The notes beneath the pieces were generated by a model, which was not told the origin of the DNA, did no database searches, and worked only from the letters and a program-made list of their open reading frames with translations. A stretch of DNA of 64,000 bases. Origin: Nodularia spumigena CCY9414. GTDB lineage: Bacteria > Cyanobacteriota > Cyanobacteriia > Cyanobacteriales > Nostocaceae. The stretch lies in the NCBI RefSeq assembly GCF_000340565.2, contig NZ_CP007203.1:4618613-4682612 (forward strand). The letters are read 5' to 3'. Below, piece by piece: positions 47,920 to 57,900 of this stretch. Position 1 is the stretch's first letter, and each line of letters begins with the position of its first letter. The position numbers and the translations under genes were made by a program.

Positions 47920-48162
47920 GGTGGTTATACCTCAGTTTGTTAATGGGGGGTTTTTAACGAACCGCCAAGTTGCCAAGTACGCCAAGAAGAGAAGGAGAGA
48001 TTTTTATTTGATAGTTAGCATGGCTGAATTAGAGTCGGGAGTTATGGAATAACGAACTGCAGAGGACATAGAGTACACAGAGGAATGAGAGTTTGAGAGG
48101 TTTTGTGCGTAAGTCCTAACCCGGATTTCTCATCTCTTACTCTCTGCGCCTCTGCGCCTGGT

Positions 48163-48189
48163 GCGTGTTAGCGTAGCGGGGCGTAGCCC
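48163..48189. repeat. 27-bp dispersed repeat, copy 1
   Basis: The sequence GCGTGTTAGCGTAGCGGGGC plus GTAGCCC occurs identically at 48163-48189, 54897-54923 and 61603-61629, always preceded by TCTGCGCCT-type repeats. This copy ends 20 bp before the hglC stop. Confidence 0.85.
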
Positions 48190-48208
48190 TACTAATTCAT
48201 GCTTTCAA

Positions 48209-51200
48209 TCAAGTTTGTTCATTCAATAAGTTTTCGGCACAAACTAACTGTAATTGAATGATTTCGCTCATCTGTTTACTAAAATCTTTTCTGGCTTGCA
48301 GGAAGGCAGTGTGATTTTGAGTTATTCTGTAATTGTTATCGCTCAGTTGTTTGTACTGAGTTCTGTTCAATTCAAGCATTCTAATTGTGTTATCAAGTTG
48401 ATGGTTTGTAGCTGGAGATGACACAATTGGTTGCAGAGTTTTCTGTGCCAGAACTGTTGACTCAGAAGATTGTAATTCTTCTGGAATCTCAAAACCGTGT
48501 TCCATGATATTTTTTGTTGGGTCTTCGGCTGGCTGGGTTGGGGAATTTATGTTGTCTAATTTGCTGGCAAATGGTATGTTTTGATGCAGTTTTTCTACCC
48601 GATAACTGTTGAGGTTTTTGGCGATATTTTGGAAGTATTTACGGTTTTCTTCACTTAAAATTGCACCTGCAATTGATTTACCGCCCAAGGTAATTGTTCT
48701 TAGGGTTAATTTGTTTTGTTTGGTTGTGGCTGTGCTGAGGTTGTACAGGGGTGATAAATCTAAATTCACCCGATGACTGACAAGTTTTGCTAAGGCTTTG
48801 ACCATTGATGTGTGGTCATCCATACCTCTACGATTGAGGGATACGGTAATGTGTTCTTTGTTTTCTAAGATTTTACTCATCCATCGAGAACAAACTCCAC
48901 CCGCGCCAGCTTCTACAAATATTTTTACGCCATCTTCATAGACACGGTTGACTAATTGGGGAAAGTCCAGTTGTTGGCAAAGTCCGGTGGCTATACTTTT
49001 AGCTATGACATCTCTATCAAGTTTGATGGGTTGGTACTCGGCGGCTGAGTAAAATGTGATGTCTGGTAGGTTTTGGGTGGGTAAGCTATTAACTTTGGCG
49101 ATTTCTTCATATTCTGACCGCATGGCTTCGCAATGAATTACATGGTCGAAGGGTGCGGGGAAAGAATTACAACCAAGAGTTTTAATTACTCTCTGACAAG
49201 CTGTTTTTTCTCCAGCAATTAAGACTTCTTCTGGTGTGTTGATTTGAGTTAAATAAACTCGTGGCTCATGTTTTAAACATTCTTCTACCTGGTAAGGTGT
49301 GGCCATGAGGACATAGGTAGCCCAGAACTCATCATCTTGTAATTCTGTGCTATCTGTTAAGCCCCAATACTGACGTACAGCATTTTTAGCACCTGATAAT
49401 TTATCCCCAAATAATGGTGATGAGTTGAGAGTATTACTACCGCCTTCAAAATCACTCCAAACTCCTTGGGCTACCATCATGCTGGTTTCACCTAAGCTAT
49501 AGCCAAAGACACATTTTGGTTGAACTTGAAAGTCATCTCGGAAAATCGCTGTCATGTATCTGGCGAAGGCGATTTCACTTTCAAACATTCCCAGGGAATC
49601 ATCTAATAATTCTTTTTCGAGGGTTTCTAGTTGTCTAGTGGCGAGTTTGGGGAAGCTGCGAGGATAAACCAATTTCTCTACATCAGCAGCACGGTTATAG
49701 AGGTTATTACTCTTTAAGTCCTCAAAAACTTTGGGAAATAGGCGGAAAACTGTCCGACCAATACCAATATAGGAGTTAACGGCGGCTGGATAAACATAAG
49801 CGACACTTGCCGTTTTACCCAACGGTTTGGCTGTAAAATAACTACCTAATGGGGTTAGCCAGTCTGTACCTTTTTCAAAAGCAGTATTTACGCCTTTACG
49901 TGCAGCATCAATTTGTTTGAGGATTTCTTTTTTGTTACGTCCAGTAATTGTTAGAGCATATTTACTTTCAGAATGCTCTTTAAAAGTTGTGAAGGTTTGA
50001 CTGGCTGTAGTTGATAAACAAGAACTATCTTCAATAGTTTTTTCGAGACTATTTAAAACCTCTTGTAAGTTGTTTTGATTTTCAGCTGCTACAGGGAAAA
50101 GATGAAAAGGCATTTGCTGTAAATACTTACTATCACGCTCTTCTTGGTCTGGGTCTTCGGATAAGATGACATGAGTATAAGTCTCGTCTATACCTATGCT
50201 ATTGATAGCGGCTATACGACGCGTACCACCTTTATCGACAAACCAAGGTCTGGACTCTGTAGCGACATAGAAGGGGCTACCTGACCATTTTTGTGGAGTC
50301 TTCGCACCAGACCATTTAGGAGTAGCAGGAATGTATCTGTAATAGAGACAAAGGGCAGTTTTGATTAAACTAGCAATTCCCGATGCTGTGTATGTATGAC
50401 CGATATTAGCTTTGACGCTACCAATGGCACATTGCAAACCGTTTCCAGTTTGAGGATAAGCCTGTAATAACCCGGTGATTTCGGCTTCATCTTGTTGAGG
50501 AATACCACTCCCAAAGACTTCTACATAGTTAATCTCTTGAGGTTGAATTTTGGCGATTTCAAAAGCTTTCTGACAAGCATCATTTGTGGCTGCTGCAAAA
50601 CTGACAGCATCCAGTACAGCATATATTTTGTGGTTCTCTTTTTGGGCGGTATCATGACGCTTGAGGACAACTGCACCAGCACCTTCTCCAACCATCCAAC
50701 CATCGGCATTTTCGTCAAAACTTAAGGTATTGATACCTTGATTTATTTTGGCTAATTGACTACGTAATAAGACATTTTCTACACCGCCGGCTAAATCAAT
50801 TGCACCTAAAACTACAGCCTCGACTTCTCCAGATGCTAGTAACATTTGTGCGACTTCTAAGGCTTTGAGGGCAGAATTTTCACCAGCCGTCATTGTGAAA
50901 GCGGGTCCTGTGAAGTTCCATAAAGCGGAAATTCGACCTGCCATAATATTGGCGATGTGACTGACATACTCGCTGGTTTCAACAGGATGATGAATGCTAT
51001 CTTTAACTATGCTTTCTAACTGTGAAAGTTCTGCATCTGGTAGAGAGATATTATCCTCTAATAAGCCCTCTTTGACCTGCCAAGATAAATCCCATCGTTG
51101 TTGTAACTGATGTACAGAAAGTTCAGTTTCCGCCGCCACAATTACTGCGACATTTCCACCTTCTTTTAGTCCCGCATCTTCAACAGCACGGTTAGCAACT

Positions 51201-52879
51201 TTTAATAGTAACAGTTGTTGGGGATTGAGTTTTTCAACTTCGTTTGGAGGAACTTTACAGGCTAAAGTATCAATGTCAAAGTCTTGGATGTATGCCCCAA
51301 TTGGTGGTTTACCATCTGCTAAACCATACTCTTGCAGTAAGTCTGTTTGCTCATCTAGACCTTGCCATCTAGAGGGGGGGAGAGGAATAAAATGCTGTTT
51401 TCCTTCGTAAATACTGCGCTCAAAGGCATCTAATCCGTTACAGCCACCGAAAAAGGCATCCATGCCAACAATAGCGACTTTAGCCTGTTCTACAGGTACA
51501 TCTGAGTTAATATCTAGGGCTGTGTTTCCCTGTTCAAGAATTAAGTGGGAATTAGTCCCGCCAAAACCAAAGGCGCTGATGGCTGCGCGTTTAATGGGTG
51601 TATTGTTGTTAGGCCATGCTGTGGCTTTTCTGACAATATTATCGCTGGAAATAACGTTATTGTCTGAGGCTAAAGGGACATCAACATTAATGGTAGGTGG
51701 AATTAGATTCTGAGACATACTCAGAATTACTTTTGTCAAGCCTACCATCCCAGCAGCCGTTAATAAATGCCCGACGTTGGCTTTAGCAGAACCTACTAAA
51801 GGTGAGGCTTGATGTTGTCCGAAAAAGGTAGCTATAGAGTTGAGTTCTGTTGTATCTCCTAGTAATGTGCCGGTAGCATGACATTCTAGATAATCAATGC
51901 TTTGAGGACTAATTTGAGCTTCTTTATAGGCTCGTTCAAAAGCGAGGACTTGTCCTTTGGTATTGGGACTGAGTAGGTGCTTACCTTTACCATCGTTAGA
52001 GAGTCCATTACCGCAAATTGTGGCGAGAATATGATCTCCATCTCTGACAGCATCGGTGTATCTTTTCAGGACTACCATTCCTACACCGTCACCGGGAATT
52101 AGTCCTCTGGATGTCTTATCTAGGGGGCGACTTGTACCGTCTTCAGCAAAGCCTTGGACACCAGAAAAGAGCATTCGCACAAATAGCGAGTCTGCACAAC
52201 TGATGGCTCCGGCTAACATCATGTCAGCTTTATGGGATGATAGATAATGAGAGGCTAGTTTAATAGCATAAAATGAGGATGAACAAGCAGCATCTAGACA
52301 TAAATTAATTCTAGATAGTGATAAGGCTTGAGCAACTATTGATGCTGGTAAGCCGGAAATCATCGCATTGTAAACTGATGCTTTGGTTGCTATGGGTAAG
52401 GTAGCTAAATCAAAATTTTCATGCTGTAAAAGTTCTTTAACAGCAGGTGCGATCGCTTGCCGATAAATAGGGGAGAATAATTGATGGGAAAGTCTAGTTG
52501 GGAAGGAAAGATTTCCTAGAATTACACCACATTTAGCGAGGAGGTTTTGATTTCCCCAGTAGCCACTATTTTTAATGGCTTGTTTGGCTGCATACAATGA
52601 CCATTTGAAGGTGTCGTCTAAACCTGCAAGTAATTCTGATGGGAGGTTATATTCAGACGCATCAAATTCAAAGTCCCGAATGTAGCCACCTTTGAGGGAA
52701 TAGGTTTTATCTGCTGTGCCTTTAACTGGGTTGTAAAAAATAGTGGGATCTACCCCAATTTCGGCGATGGTTGCTGATGATGTGGCATCTTTTTTGTTAA
52801 TCAAATTATGCCAAAATTCTTCAGGGTTTTTAGCATCGGGAAATAGGCTGGATAATCCGATGATGGCTATTTTTTGCAT
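48209..52879 (-). CDS. hglC: Heterocyst glycolipid synthase HglC, KS-CLF-AT
   Basis: A 1556-residue polyketide-synthase subunit related to PfaC/PfaB. The first ketosynthase (1-455) has an intact triad: Cys in DAACSSSFY (about 197), His in ECHATGT (about 334) and His in NVGHLLTAAG (about 370). The second KS-like domain (465-900) has lost Cys (TAGENSA, about 665) and the first His (EVFGSG, about 788), as in chain-length factors. An acyltransferase follows with GYSLGE (Ser about 1130). No ACP or reductase is present; the last 200 residues are Gln/Asn-rich. It should extend the chain held on the HglE ACPs and set its length. Start ATG 52879; transcribed with hglE-hglD. Confidence 0.93.
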   Translation of the reverse strand: MQKIAIIGLSSLFPDAKNPEEFWHNLINKKDATSSATIAEIGVDPTIFYNPVKGTADKTYSLKGGYIRDFEFDASEYNLPSELLAGLDDTFKWSLYAAKQAIKNSGYWGNQNLLAKCGVILGNLSFPTRLSHQLFSPIYRQAIAPAVKELLQHENFDLATLPIATKASVYNAMISGLPASIVAQALSLSRINLCLDAACSSSFYAIKLASHYLSSHKADMMLAGAISCADSLFVRMLFSGVQGFAEDGTSRPLDKTSRGLIPGDGVGMVVLKRYTDAVRDGDHILATICGNGLSNDGKGKHLLSPNTKGQVLAFERAYKEAQISPQSIDYLECHATGTLLGDTTELNSIATFFGQHQASPLVGSAKANVGHLLTAAGMVGLTKVILSMSQNLIPPTINVDVPLASDNNVISSDNIVRKATAWPNNNTPIKRAAISAFGFGGTNSHLILEQGNTALDINSDVPVEQAKVAIVGMDAFFGGCNGLDAFERSIYEGKQHFIPLPPSRWQGLDEQTDLLQEYGLADGKPPIGAYIQDFDIDTLACKVPPNEVEKLNPQQLLLLKVANRAVEDAGLKEGGNVAVIVAAETELSVHQLQQRWDLSWQVKEGLLEDNISLPDAELSQLESIVKDSIHHPVETSEYVSHIANIMAGRISALWNFTGPAFTMTAGENSALKALEVAQMLLASGEVEAVVLGAIDLAGGVENVLLRSQLAKINQGINTLSFDENADGWMVGEGAGAVVLKRHDTAQKENHKIYAVLDAVSFAAATNDACQKAFEIAKIQPQEINYVEVFGSGIPQQDEAEITGLLQAYPQTGNGLQCAIGSVKANIGHTYTASGIASLIKTALCLYYRYIPATPKWSGAKTPQKWSGSPFYVATESRPWFVDKGGTRRIAAINSIGIDETYTHVILSEDPDQEERDSKYLQQMPFHLFPVAAENQNNLQEVLNSLEKTIEDSSCLSTTASQTFTTFKEHSESKYALTITGRNKKEILKQIDAARKGVNTAFEKGTDWLTPLGSYFTAKPLGKTASVAYVYPAAVNSYIGIGRTVFRLFPKVFEDLKSNNLYNRAADVEKLVYPRSFPKLATRQLETLEKELLDDSLGMFESEIAFARYMTAIFRDDFQVQPKCVFGYSLGETSMMVAQGVWSDFEGGSNTLNSSPLFGDKLSGAKNAVRQYWGLTDSTELQDDEFWATYVLMATPYQVEECLKHEPRVYLTQINTPEEVLIAGEKTACQRVIKTLGCNSFPAPFDHVIHCEAMRSEYEEIAKVNSLPTQNLPDITFYSAAEYQPIKLDRDVIAKSIATGLCQQLDFPQLVNRVYEDGVKIFVEAGAGGVCSRWMSKILENKEHITVSLNRRGMDDHTSMVKALAKLVSHRVNLDLSPLYNLSTATTKQNKLTLRTITLGGKSIAGAILSEENRKYFQNIAKNLNSYRVEKLHQNIPFASKLDNINSPTQPAEDPTKNIMEHGFEIPEELQSSESTVLAQKTLQPIVSSPATNHQLDNTIRMLELNRTQYKQLSDNNYRITQNHTAFLQARKDFSKQMSEIIQLQLVCAENLLNEQT

Positions 52880-53082
52880 TGTTATATCCTCGACAGTTTT
52901 GGGGTATTAAAAGAAGGCAGGATTTACGCTGTTCCCCAAATTTGAGAATTTTTTCTGGATGGAAACGAACCACAAAGGACACAAAGTACACAAAGGAAGA
53001 GGGAAGAAGGAAGAAGGAATTCTCTCTACTTCTCAATTTCTCCGCGCCTCTGCGTCTCTGGCTGAGAATCAAGTCCAAATAA
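52880..53082. repeat. Intergenic repeats between hglD and hglC
   Basis: ACCACAAAGGACACAAAG (about 52970-52987) recurs at about 14550, and CCGCGCCTCTGCGTCTCTGG-type repeats adjoin. No gene. Confidence 0.55.
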
Positions 53083-54801
53083 TTAACTTCTGAGTTGTTT
53101 CATTGACCAAATAATGGCATGAGCGCCTAGCATTTGAGAGTATATTTTTCCCTGATTATCGTGTATAATAAAGTCTGCGATCGCACTACTCGGAGTTTTG
53201 GCTTTTACTTCACAAGAAACATAAAATGGTTCGTTGTGTGGAGTAGGCGCAAATTGTTCAAATTTCTCGACTTTTCCGGGTAAGCAACCTTCTTGATGAA
53301 AGTGTTGTGTCCAAATCCATAAGGCGTGCATACTCAAGTCTGTTGTATAAGGATTCACCCATTTAACGGGGAATTGTCCTTGTTTTTGAGGACTGATTTC
53401 TGTCCACAAACATTCTGTGGTGATTTTTTCAGGGGTAATATTTAAAACTCTTTGGACTTCTTGAAATGAGGGTCCATGAAATAAGGTGCTTTCTCCATTT
53501 TGATAGAAATCTTTGCCTGTGGCAGTGATTATGTTATCTTGATTGAGGTTGATTGATTCATAAGTAGGAGAATCAGGAATTTCTCTATGCAGGTTGAGTT
53601 GAGCGCTAAAATGGTAATGGGTTTTACCTGCGGAATTTTTACTCCATATTTTAGCTTTAACTACAATTTTTTCAGAGTTGATTTTCTCAACTTCTTCTAT
53701 ATCTAAAATGTGTTCTTTGGCTAAGTTATGGTTGAAGGTAATTCCCTTTAAAACTTTGAAATCTGTGTAATTGAATAATCGATAACCGGGATACATTTCC
53801 TCACAGGAATTAATTATCCATGTCATTGCACAAGTAGCAGGTAATACTGGAGAACCGGCTAAAGCATGATCATATAAAAAGGGGTTCGCTTCCAGTTTCA
53901 TCTGGCGACGGATGCGATGATTTCGCAGTTGGGAATCTAATTCTATAGTTGGGGGAACTAAGGGACTACCAATGACAACTTGTGCAGTATCATGATGGGA
54001 CGGGTGCAATTCGTTGACTAACATTTGTGTACCCGCATCCACAGGAATAATATCAAATCCCCTTTCTGCAAGTGCTTTTTTTAGTTCTGGGGAAACCATA
54101 CCACTATCCCAAGCGCCCCAGTTAATGGCGACTACGTGACACTGAGGATAATTTTGCTTGATTAAATGGGCTGATTTGTTGAGAATTTCGTTAGCGATCG
54201 CATAATCAGATTGTCCAATATTGCCGTAAAATCCAGTTACGGAGGAGAACAATACTAAATGCTGGAGTTGTTCAAGATTCACGCAAGTCAGGAGATTTTC
54301 TAATCCTTGGACTTTAGCAGTGTAAACTTTTTCAAAATCCTGATCTGTTTTCTTTTCAATTAGCTTATCAGCTAAATTTCCCGCGCCGTGAATAATCCCA
54401 GTTATTGCGCCCACAGCCGCTAATTTTTGCTGTAAATCTGCAATATTGGTGACATCTACACTAATATATTCGGCTTGAGCGCCTGTTTCTTGGATGCTTG
54501 CTAAGGTTTTCTTAATTTCTCGGCTGGAAACGATTTTGTTATATATCTTCAATACACTCATAGGAGTTGGTTTTTCTCCTTGAGACAGAAGATTTTCCAT
54601 GATGCGTTTCTTTAAGGCTGGTTCTTCGATACAATTTTGAGCAAATTCTGGTTCAATTTCTAAAAGTTCGGAACGACCAAGGAGGATGAATTTACAAGGC
54701 TGGTGCTGGGCTATTTTAATTGTACATTGGGCTGTAATTCCTTTTGCACCACCACTTACAATAAAAACTGATGAAGGGCGAATCTGTGTTTGTGTAGTCA
54801 T
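53083..54801 (-). CDS. hglD: Heterocyst glycolipid synthase HglD, ketoreductase-dehydratase
   Basis: A 572-residue protein. The N-terminal ketoreductase (about 10-270) has the NADPH motif VSGGAKGITAQCT, catalytic Ser-Tyr-Asn in FSSVTGFYGNIGQSDYAIANE (about 185-206) and the WGAWDSGM strand. The C-terminal half is a double-hotdog dehydratase with His in YDHALAGSPVLPATCA (about 310) and LFHGPSFQ near 430. HglD would reduce and dehydrate the beta-keto intermediates of HglC/HglE. The structural half of the KR appears to lie at the C-terminus of HglE, so the two proteins probably dock. Start ATG 54801; 203 bp upstream of hglC. Confidence 0.92.
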   Translation of the reverse strand: MTTQTQIRPSSVFIVSGGAKGITAQCTIKIAQHQPCKFILLGRSELLEIEPEFAQNCIEEPALKKRIMENLLSQGEKPTPMSVLKIYNKIVSSREIKKTLASIQETGAQAEYISVDVTNIADLQQKLAAVGAITGIIHGAGNLADKLIEKKTDQDFEKVYTAKVQGLENLLTCVNLEQLQHLVLFSSVTGFYGNIGQSDYAIANEILNKSAHLIKQNYPQCHVVAINWGAWDSGMVSPELKKALAERGFDIIPVDAGTQMLVNELHPSHHDTAQVVIGSPLVPPTIELDSQLRNHRIRRQMKLEANPFLYDHALAGSPVLPATCAMTWIINSCEEMYPGYRLFNYTDFKVLKGITFNHNLAKEHILDIEEVEKINSEKIVVKAKIWSKNSAGKTHYHFSAQLNLHREIPDSPTYESINLNQDNIITATGKDFYQNGESTLFHGPSFQEVQRVLNITPEKITTECLWTEISPQKQGQFPVKWVNPYTTDLSMHALWIWTQHFHQEGCLPGKVEKFEQFAPTPHNEPFYVSCEVKAKTPSSAIADFIIHDNQGKIYSQMLGAHAIIWSMKQLRS

Positions 54802-54896
54802 ATTTTTTTATGATTAAAGAGGAACTAACCGCCAAGTCGCCAAGTACGCCAAGAAAGAGTTTCTGCGCTCTTAAACTCTGCGTCTCTGCGCCTGGT

Positions 54897-54923
54897 GCGT
54901 GTTAGCGTAGCGGGGCGTAGCCC
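54897..54923. repeat. 27-bp dispersed repeat, copy 2
   Basis: Identical to copies at 48163 and 61603. It lies in the 177-bp gap between hglE and hglD. Confidence 0.85.
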
Positions 54924-54978
54924 AACAAAAAATATCCTTCAACGAAGAGGGAGATATGGTTATACCTCCCTCATCCCC

Positions 54979-57900
54979 TTAGTTCTCGAAAGAACCAACT
55001 AAAGTCACACGTCCTTGGGAACCGTAAGCAACTTCGCTGATATAATTATTCGGGTCGTGCATTTCAGCGATAATATATTCTGCTGACTGTTGAGGGTTTA
55101 TACTTGGACTTAAATCAATGGCGCGAGTAAAGACTTTCGGCCATTCCCATTTCAGAGTTTTGGTTAATCCAAATAATCCTGCACCAATGGCTCCAAAATT
55201 AATGTTATGCTCTAAGCCAAAGGCTCCATCTAAACGGTTGACGGTTAAGAAGCAACTGCGTTCATAACGCGCCACTTCGTTGAGGGTTTGCTTGAGATGT
55301 TTGGCTATGAAAAAGACGTGCTTGACAATTTCTTTTTCTTGTGGTAAGTAAGCTGGGGTCTGATTTCCGGGAAATACTGGATGTATATGGATGAAAGCGC
55401 CAATGTTGCCGAAGTGAGTCGCGATCGCAGATAATTTATGTTGAAGCAATTCTTCGGTCATATCTGCGAGGACTACACGATTCACTCCGGTTGGTAAGGG
55501 CGACTGTTGAGGAACGATAGATGGGGGGAAACTTAAAACTACCACTTTCCCGCCGCGATCGCTTAAAGTTTGAGCTAATTGTGACGTGGTGAGGGAACCA
55601 TCGTCAGTAATTACACTCACGTGTCCCTCTGGTAAAGCGAAGTCTAAACTATCCGGTGGTGGGAGGAATTGCAGTTTAGCTGGTCGCCGTGTCACACCGT
55701 CTATTACCTGGACTGGCTGGTAACTAAACGACCACTGGGGCTTTTTTTTTTCACCTCCAGCCAGCTTCTGGAGATAATCAACTATTTGACCGATGGTGCG
55801 GAGGTCGCCCAGTTCTTCTATATTGGGCTGGGGTAAATTGGGGTATTTATCTTGCATCGCTCCCAATATTTCTACCCGTTTAATGGAGTCAATTCCTAAG
55901 TCAGCCTCCATGTCCATATCCATCTCTAGCATCTCTACTGGGTAGCCAGTCTTATCACTGGTGATGCTTAACAAGGTTTCACCCAAGTCTGCGTAATTAT
56001 CGGTAGCTGCTATTTCTGGTTCTGTTTCTAATTCTGTGGGGAGGGGGGTAGAGACAACCGGGCTGGTTGTCTCTACGGGAATGGGGATTTCGTTGTCCCC
56101 TATGGGGATAAGGGACAAGGGGGATTGATTAGATTGTAGCACGACTTCTGGAGTAGTAACAACAGCACTGCCAGAAACTTGAAATTGCAGGTATTCTACA
56201 ACTTCGCCAATGGTGCGTTTTTCTGATAATTCTTCTAAATTTGGCTTGGGTAGGTCAGGGTACATATCCTGTAACGCGCCCAAGATTTCAACTCGTTTGA
56301 TCGAGTCGATTCCTAAGTCAGCCTCCATGTCCATATCTGTTTCCAGCATCTCTACTGGGTAGCCAGTTTTATCGCTGGTGATGGCTAATAAGTTGTTACC
56401 CAATTCACTTAAGTCAATATTAGGAGCAGAGACAGGTGCTGGTACTGTTTCAACTACAGGCGCTGGTGTCACCGCTACAGGTTCTAGTACTGTTTCGACT
56501 ACAGGCGCTGGTGTTACTGCTACCGCTACAGGTGCTGGTACTGTTTCGACTACAGGCGCTGGTGCTGGTGTCTCTTTGGGCTGAGTAGTTACCTGACTGG
56601 AAATAATTTGAGAATATTCTTGTTGGATAAGTTGGAAAAACTTCTTGGCGTATTCTAACTGTTCTACAAGATATTGCTCATGGATGCGTAGGGTTTCACC
56701 TTGTTGACTGTGAAACTGCATCATTCCCCGTTCTACACTTTTCTTGACAAATAGCTGAAGTTGTGCTGCCTCGTCGTTAGATTGGCTGTTAGCAAATACA
56801 GCGTTTTGTTGCTGCATCAATTGGAAAAACGCTTTGGTGTATTCCGTCTGATGTTGCAGATAAGTCCCGTGAACTTGCAGATTTTCGGTTTGATTTTGCT
56901 GGAACTGTGTCAACAGATATTCTAAACTTTCTAACGCCCGTTGGTAATTTACAGGTTTTTCTGGTGTTGGTTGCATCTTTGTCTCCTGGGCTGTTGCTGT
57001 AGGAAGAATCACAGGATTCATTTGAGCCTGGGGTGTAGTATTAGTAGATTTATGTGAAAATTCGGGCAGACTATCTGTAGGATGGGTAACACGTCCATTA
57101 GTGCTATTTTCTTTCACTGCTGGAGTTGCTACAACTTCCGAAAATTCAGGTGCGGAAGTGACAGGTAAACTTACTTGATGTCCGTTCCGCAAAGCTTCAG
57201 GAAAGGCGTTTTTGGTTTTTTCGGAGACATAGTTAATGCCGTTTAAACGCACATTTAACGCCTTCTTCTTCTCTACTGGAGGTAGTACGGGTTCAATTTG
57301 ATAAGGATCGAGGTTTTTCAAAGTTAAGCCCACGACACGCAACTGTACAGCCGCTTCTCTTAGAGAGCGATCGCTGTTCTTTTGAGTGCTGGGGTTCAAA
57401 GAGATGGTAAGATGTGGGCGATCGCCTAAAATATCTTTTACCAAGTTGGTCAAAATCCGCCGGGGACCAAATTCCACAAAGCAATAACCACCCGCAGCAT
57501 AGATATTTTCGATTTCCTGTTTAAACATCACCGAAGTAGCCAGGTGAGTTTCCAGAATTTTCTGAATTGCTTGGGGTTCTTGGGGGTAGTTTTTACCTGT
57601 AACGTTGGTGAAGACAGGAATTTGAGGCTGATTGAATTTAACAGATTTAGTGGCGATCGCAAAGGATTTTTGAGCAAAAGCAATCAGTGGCGTGTGGAAA
57701 GCAGCAGACACAGGTAACACCACCGCAGTACAACCTTGTTCCTGTAAAGCTTGTCTCACCTTAGCGACTTCTGCCGTCGGTCCGGCTAAGACAATTTGTG
57801 TGGGAGAATTAAAGTTAGCAATGGTAACTTGAGGATAATTCCGCAGCACCAGCGCAACTTTACTCATATCCTCCTTCACCGCCAACATACTCCCAGCATC

